From positions 1 through 37,801 of the forward strand of contig JAUPUU010000181.1 in assembly GCA_030917395.1 (NCBI GenBank): a stretch of 37,801 nucleotides of DNA, given 5' to 3'. Shown here one piece after another: positions 33,897 through 37,801 of this stretch. This DNA comes from Cyanobacteriota bacterium erpe_2018_sw_21hr_WHONDRS-SW48-000092_B_bin.40 (lineage in GTDB: Bacteria > Cyanobacteriota > Vampirovibrionia > Obscuribacterales > Obscuribacteraceae). Every line of letters starts with the position of its first letter. The first letter of the stretch is position 1. The notes below the pieces were generated by a model that ran no database searches, was not told the DNA's origin, and saw nothing but the letters and a program-made list of their open reading frames with translations. A program made the position numbers and the translations under genes.

Positions 33897-35981
33897 TTAT
33901 TGAACAAGTAAGGTCACAAGCAGCAGAGCAACGATGTTCAAGATTTTGATCATCGGGTTGATTGCAGGACCAGCAGTGTCTTTGTAAGGGTCACCGACTG
34001 TGTCGCCAGTTACAGCAGCTTTGTGAGCGTCTGAACCTTTACCACCGTGGTTGCCTTCTTCAATGTACTTCTTAGCGTTGTCCCAAGCGCCACCACCTGA
34101 AGTCATGGACACAGCCACAAACAAGCCAGTAACGATGGAACCAACTAAGATGCCGCCCAGAATTTTGGCGGCTGCGTATTGTCCAGGAAGGGCGTGATTC
34201 AAGTAGAAGGCGCCAATCAGAGCAATAACAACTGGAGTTAGCACCGGAAGCAGTGCAGGAACAATCATTTTCTTGATTGCTGCACCAGTGACGATACTGA
34301 CGCATTTTGCGTAGTCTGGTTTGGCTGTTCCTTCCATGATGCCTGGAATTTCACGGAATTGACGTCTAACTTCTTCAACCACCATCCCGCCGGCAGCTCC
34401 AACAGCTTCCATGGCAAGGGCGGCAAATAGGAAAGGAATCAAACCGCCGATGAACAATCCAGCAAGAACATATGGGCTGGACAGGTCAAAGGTGATGGCG
34501 GTGCCACCTTTTTCCAGAATCTTCATGTTCAATTCTTGGGTGTAAGAGCTGAACAAGACAATGGCAGCTAAACCGGCTGAGCCGATGGCATAGCCTTTGG
34601 TGACGGCTTTAGTGGTGTTGCCCACGGCGTCTAGTGGATCGGTGACTTCGCGTACTTCTTTAGGCATTTCTGCCATTTCAGCGATACCACCAGCGTTATC
34701 GGTGATTGGACCATAGGAGTCGATGGCAACGATAATTCCAGCCATCGAAAGCATAGCCATCGCAGCTAGTGCTACGCCGTATACACCGGCAAGAGCAAAG
34801 GCAACGAGGATACCGATAACGATAGAAATCACTGGCCAAGCTGTAGCTTTCATCGATACTGCCAAGCCGGCAATGATGTTGGTGGCGTGACCGGTTTCAG
34901 AGGCTTTGGCGATATAGCGAACTGGACCGTAAGAAGTTGATGTGTAGTATTCGGTGATGTAGACCAGCAAACCGGTTACCACAAGACCAACCATAGAAGC
35001 GAAGAAGAAGTTGATTGCAGGAATTGGAGCTCCAGCAATCGACAGACCTTGCATCATCTTGTCTGTGACAAAGTAGAAGGCTACTCCAGCAAGAGCGCCA
35101 GCGACGATCAAGCCTTTATAGAGGGCGCCCATGATATTTGTGCTCTTACCGAGCTTAACGCACATACAACCGACAATCGAAGTAACGATCGAAACGGCAC
35201 CCAAAACTAGTGGATACTCGATTACATAGGGAGCAGTTCCGGCCGCGATTTGTTCTTTGAAGAGTTCATGGGCTAGCAGCATGGTTGCTACAGCTGTTAC
35301 TGCATAGGTCTCAAACAAGTCGGCCGCCATACCAGCGCAGTCACCGACGTTGTCGCCAACGTTATCAGCGATTACGGCGGGGTTTCTTGGGTCGTCTTCT
35401 GGAATTCCAGCTTCGACTTTACCCACAAGGTCAGCACCAACGTCGGCGGCCTTGGTGTAGATACCACCACCCAGTCGGGCGAATACTGAGATCAGAGAAG
35501 CTCCGAATCCTAGACCTACAAGAGCGTTTACGTCGTGAGTTGCGCCATAAAAGAGTGAGACACCGAGTAGACCTAGGCCAACTACGAGCAGGCCGGTAAC
35601 CGAGCCACCTTTGAAGGCGACGGCTAGCGCTGTTTCTAAGCCATTTCTAGCAGCTTCAGCAGTGCGAACGTTGGCGCGTACCGATACGTACATGCCGACA
35701 AATCCTGAGATGGATGACAGCACTGCTCCAACGAGGAAGCCTGCAGCCGATGGCCAACCCAAACCAAATCCAATCACGAAGAAAAGTACCGCACCAACCC
35801 CTGCGATGGCGGTGTACTGTTTGTTCATGTAGGCTCCAGCGCCTTCCTGAATGGCGGCTGCAATTGCTTGCATACGCTCATTTCCAGGGCTCATGTCGAG
35901 CACGCTTTTACCAGCCCAAGCACCATAAAGAACTGCAAGTAAGCCGCATCCGACGGCAACTTGTAGAGGCAGATCACCCAT
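33897..35981 (-). CDS. hppA: Membrane-bound proton-translocating pyrophosphatase
   Basis: HppA hydrolyses pyrophosphate and pumps protons (or sodium) across the membrane. The 694 residues form about 16 membrane helices. The substrate site is unmistakable: [20 protein letters not shown] and [20 protein letters not shown] (about 181-225), and the final [20 protein letters not shown] (about 660-680). The cation-selectivity block reads [19 protein letters not shown]; Lys and Thr here mark the potassium-independent class, most of which pump protons. Length matches the family. The start is supported by aggga about 7 nt upstream. It stands alone with a long leader and a strong terminator. In this phosphate-rich context it would recover energy from PPi made in biosynthesis. 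Confidence 0.98.
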   Translation of the reverse strand: MGDLPLQVAVGCGLLAVLYGAWAGKSVLDMSPGNERMQAIAAAIQEGAGAYMNKQYTAIAGVGAVLFFVIGFGLGWPSAAGFLVGAVLSSISGFVGMYVSVRANVRTAEAARNGLETALAVAFKGGSVTGLLVVGLGLLGVSLFYGATHDVNALVGLGFGASLISVFARLGGGIYTKAADVGADLVGKVEAGIPEDDPRNPAVIADNVGDNVGDCAGMAADLFETYAVTAVATMLLAHELFKEQIAAGTAPYVIEYPLVLGAVSIVTSIVGCMCVKLGKSTNIMGALYKGLIVAGALAGVAFYFVTDKMMQGLSIAGAPIPAINFFFASMVGLVVTGLLVYITEYYTSTSYGPVRYIAKASETGHATNIIAGLAVSMKATAWPVISIVIGILVAFALAGVYGVALAAMAMLSMAGIIVAIDSYGPITDNAGGIAEMAEMPKEVREVTDPLDAVGNTTKAVTKGYAIGSAGLAAIVLFSSYTQELNMKILEKGGTAITFDLSSPYVLAGLFIGGLIPFLFAALAMEAVGAAGGMVVEEVRRQFREIPGIMEGTAKPDYAKCVSIVTGAAIKKMIVPALLPVLTPVVIALIGAFYLNHALPGQYAAAKILGGILVGSIVTGLFVAVSMTSGGGAWDNAKKYIEEGNHGGKGSDAHKAAVTGDTVGDPYKDTAGPAINPMIKILNIVALLLVTLLVQ

Positions 35982-36235
35982 TTTTTACTCCCTAGTTACG
36001 CTGTTTGAATGTCAGTCAGATTTGGCAAATTCAGCAATGACTTACCAGCAACGACCTTCCATTCCAATCCGAGTTTTGCTACGAAACGAAAGTTCATTCG
36101 CAATCGCGCACCCATCTCGATCGATGAAGATGCGATAGATTTGTCGGCAATAATCGCCTGGGGCAGAAATATTCCCGTTCTCCACGACTGCTTAGAGTAG
36201 CAGGAAGGGCATAGTCCCTACCCCAAATACTATTT

Positions 36236-36265
36236 AATTTACTGAACAATTACCTTAGTTGCCAA
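36236..36265 (-). promoter_or_regulatory. hppA: Possible hppA promoter
   Basis: On the minus strand a -35 TTGGCA (36260-36265, 5 of 6) and a -10 TAAATT (36236-36241, 4 of 6) are 18 bp apart. This would give a long untranslated leader of roughly 250 nt. Confidence 0.3.
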
Positions 36266-36307
36266 TTGGATATATATGGCTGTAAGTAGGTCATCTCAGT
36301 CTCTGTG

Positions 36308-36336
36308 TTAGAATTTTTGCTGGATCTCTTTATAAC
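36308..36336 (+). promoter_or_regulatory. Possible promoter of the AMIN-domain gene
   Basis: A -10 TATAAC (36331-36336) lies 17 bp after a weak -35 TTAGAA (36308-36313). A perfect 12-bp palindrome (atctcgcgagat, 36343-36354) begins 7 bp after the -10, where transcription would start, and could be an operator. Confidence 0.4.
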
Positions 36337-36434
36337 TGGTAAATCTCGCGAGATCTTGCGCCAAGGCTTTTACTGCTGCAACTTTTGAAAATTTGTGGCC
36401 AGGGTCCGCTAAGGCCCGAGAATTCAAGGAATCA

Positions 36435-37801
36435 ATGAGCCCTAGGCCTTTCCAAAATGCATTTCTTGCTTCAGCCCATGCTTTATTAGCGTCGACTGTT
36501 GTACTTTCTGGCTTTGCCTATCCTATAAGTGCATTGGCTCAGGGCTACGCTGACCGTGGACCGGGTGTTGCCGTTAGCCAGGCTTCTGAGAGTTCGCTGA
36601 CAACTGCCGGTGGCGAAGTCATTCTTAGGATCGCATCCTCCGTAGTGGCAGGAAGGCCACAGTTCAGGTATTTACCTGGTAGCAATGGCGACACTGTTTT
36701 GACTGCAGATTTTGAAGGTTTGAGTTGGAATGCACCGGCCAAAGTGATTAGACTGAATTCACCTGAGAAGGGTCTAAGTAATTCTTCCTTCACCGGTATT
36801 AAAGAGATTCGTATCGCCCAGTTTCAAGCAAGCCCTAGTGTTTTGAGAGTTTCATTTGTTGCTCGCGACCCAGCAGTACTTAAGAAGGTAGCAATTGGCG
36901 CCGCGCCAGGTCTTTTGAAGCTGTCATGGAAAGCCGCAGGGAGCACTGTAGCTAGCGCTGCCGCGGGTTCAACAAGTCGAACTGCCCCAGCCAGTGCTCT
37001 TGTTGCCGGCAAAAAGAATTCAACAGCGCCTGGTAAGGCTCCATCATTGCGCCTGGCTTCGGCTTCGCACATGCCACCTCTGGCTTCGACTAAAGCCGAA
37101 GAAGCAGCTAGGGAAGTTGCAGCTAGAGAGGTTGCACCTAAAGAACGTGCTGCTAAAGAACTTGCAGCTAAAAAAACTGCTGCTAAAGAAACTGCTGCTA
37201 AAGAACTTGTTAACGAACCATCTAAGGAAGGTAAGGGCGGTTGGTTTGCGCGCTTGCGGGCGAAAACTAAAGACTATTTCAGTGCCTCGCCTGAGCAGTT
37301 GGCCGAAGAAGAAAGCACTCAGTCTCCTAAGCCCGCCACTGCGCAACTAGCCAAACAGTCTGCCAAGCCGCAGACCAAGCATCGAGAAGACGATCATTCG
37401 GTCAGTGCACCGCTAGCACCTGCTATAGCTCAGACTTCGCCTGCTGCGGCTAAAATTGCCCGCATGCCTGCTTTGGCTCCCACTCTAGGTGCTCGAGAAC
37501 CGATCACAAGCGCCTTCCCCTCGATAAAGGAAAACCCACTTAAAGAATCTGGTTATCGCGAATCTGGATACCGAGATTCTGCCTCTCGAGATTCTGCCTC
37601 TCGAGAATCTGGTTACCGAGATTCCGGATATAGACATACAGGCTCTAGGGATAGCGAGAGGGGCACCACTAATGGTGCCGTTACAGCTAGTGCCGTTACA
37701 AGTAATGCCGCTACCAGTAATGCCGCTACCAGTATCGGTGTCACTGGCGATCGCGCTACTGAAGAGAGCCCAGTAGAAAAGCCAGAAGTGCCTCTGGGCC
37801 C
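36435..37801 (+). CDS. Secreted AMIN-domain protein, 5' part (3' end outside window)
   Basis: The frame is open from ATG 36435 to the window end (about 455 codons). The Shine-Dalgarno sequence aagga is 4 nt upstream. A signal peptide at 1-36 (ALLASTVVLSGFAYPISALA) is followed by an AMIN-like domain at about 60-175 (FTGIKEIRIAQFQASPSVLR, then LKKVAIGAAPGLLKLSW), the module that targets cell-wall amidases AmiC and secretins to peptidoglycan or the septum. The rest visible is disordered: an Ala/Lys/Glu pentapeptide array (about 218-258), a basic stretch, a Ser/Arg pentapeptide array (about 371-410) and a Thr/Ser/Ala array. An amidase catalytic domain could follow outside the window; that is inference. 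Confidence 0.82.
   Translation, partial: MSPRPFQNAFLASAHALLASTVVLSGFAYPISALAQGYADRGPGVAVSQASESSLTTAGGEVILRIASSVVAGRPQFRYLPGSNGDTVLTADFEGLSWNAPAKVIRLNSPEKGLSNSSFTGIKEIRIAQFQASPSVLRVSFVARDPAVLKKVAIGAAPGLLKLSWKAAGSTVASAAAGSTSRTAPASALVAGKKNSTAPGKAPSLRLASASHMPPLASTKAEEAAREVAAREVAPKERAAKELAAKKTAAKETAAKELVNEPSKEGKGGWFARLRAKTKDYFSASPEQLAEEESTQSPKPATAQLAKQSAKPQTKHREDDHSVSAPLAPAIAQTSPAAAKIARMPALAPTLGAREPITSAFPSIKENPLKESGYRESGYRDSASRDSASRESGYRDSGYRHTGSRDSERGTTNGAVTASAVTSNAATSNAATSIGVTGDRATEESPVEKPEVPLG
37117..37209 (+). repeat. 15-bp tandem repeats encoding an Ala/Lys/Glu pentapeptide
   Basis: Six or so in-frame units of the type gctgctaaagaaact encode Ala-Ala-Lys-Glu-x in the AMIN-domain protein. They would extend a charged helix. 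Confidence 0.8.
37545..37664 (+). repeat. 15-bp tandem repeats encoding Glu/Asp-Ser-x-x-Arg
   Basis: About eight in-frame units encode ESGYR, ESGYR, DSASR, DSASR, ESGYR, DSGYR and two degenerate copies. Base changes between units are mostly silent or alternate Glu/Asp and Gly-Tyr/Ala-Ser. Confidence 0.88.

Larger units (their letters stand above)
35982..36434. other. 453-bp divergent control region between hppA and the AMIN gene
   Basis: I see no gene here. It should hold both promoters. The hppA leader could be about 250 nt if the promoter candidate at 36236-36265 is right; I recognise no riboswitch in it. On the other side are a -10-like element and a 12-bp palindrome near 36343. A 63-codon plus-strand frame at 36009 has no family features. 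Confidence 0.6.

Noticed and set aside
35714-35995. 93-codon plus-strand frame opposite hppA, and similar frames at 35285 and 35611
   Set aside because: All are antisense shadows of the HppA membrane helices, with Arg/Gln-rich nonsense composition.
37747-37754. gcgatcgc, the cyanobacterial HIP1 octamer
   Set aside because: It appears only once that I can see in the window, so it is not the over-represented signal seen in Cyanobacteria.
1-37801. tRNA, rRNA, CRISPR or prophage features
   Set aside because: I found no cloverleaf, no spaced identical repeats of CRISPR type and no phage gene cluster in any intergenic region; a tRNAscan-SE and Rfam run would settle small RNAs.

Overview
The window reads as chromosome from a Vampirovibrionia/Melainabacteria-type bacterium, the non-photosynthetic sister group of Cyanobacteria, and most resembles the Obscuribacterales. 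The evidence is a DUF2344 (radical-SAM-linked) gene directly upstream of RNase E/G, which is a cyanobacterial gene order; an FtsZ of cyanobacterial type; SLH- and AMIN-domain envelope proteins; many secreted TPR proteins; and a phosphate-handling set (PiT transporter, DUF47 partner, membrane pyrophosphatase). The lineage is an inference from gene content. There is no rRNA, tRNA, CRISPR array, prophage or intact insertion sequence. Gene density is high, starts are often GTG or TTG, and both ends cut through genes.

Layout. 1-3340: end of the DUF2344 gene, then rne and a strong bidirectional terminator. 3376-8967 (minus): a likely co-transcribed run uvrA > fur > feoA > zinc-ribbon protein > S1-like/DUF4388-like protein. 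9154-13506: a 1450-residue low-complexity protein of unknown role, ending 5 bp from a convergent membrane Ser/Thr kinase that lies downstream of a DUF445 membrane protein. 16410-18336: two secreted TPR proteins. 18781-19962: ftsZ with its own terminator. 20054-22696: an unknown membrane-anchored protein, mtnA (methionine salvage) and a small membrane protein. 22774-24185: a secreted HMA-domain protein and two TadE/TadG-like pseudopilins. 24500-25870: a third secreted TPR protein. 26010-28726: a phosphate operon made of a DHH-like DUF6687 protein, a DUF47/PhoU-like protein and a PiT permease. 28742-32080: a small membrane protein, an EF-hand protein and a large secreted protein with seven ~78-residue repeats plus three SLH domains. 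32279-33328: an unusual protein that looks like a domesticated IS1595-type transposase whose DDE core is replaced by a DprA-like winged helix, with a 44-bp dyad just upstream. 33356-35981: a degenerate GNAT protein and hppA. 36435-end: the start of a secreted AMIN-domain protein.

How the parts fit. Envelope building and division (ftsZ, AMIN protein, SLH protein, TadE-like pseudopilins, TPR proteins) and phosphate/pyrophosphate handling (PiT operon, hppA) are the two recurrent themes. Uptake through PiT and energy recovery from PPi by HppA would suit a lineage known for polyphosphate storage, but the window shows no ppk gene. The most novel-looking items are the transposase/DprA chimera with its dyad, the DHH-like gene fused by overlap to a phosphate-uptake operon, the seven-repeat SLH protein with a perfect 16-bp inverted repeat inside its coding sequence, and the 1450-residue acidic protein facing a kinase gene.
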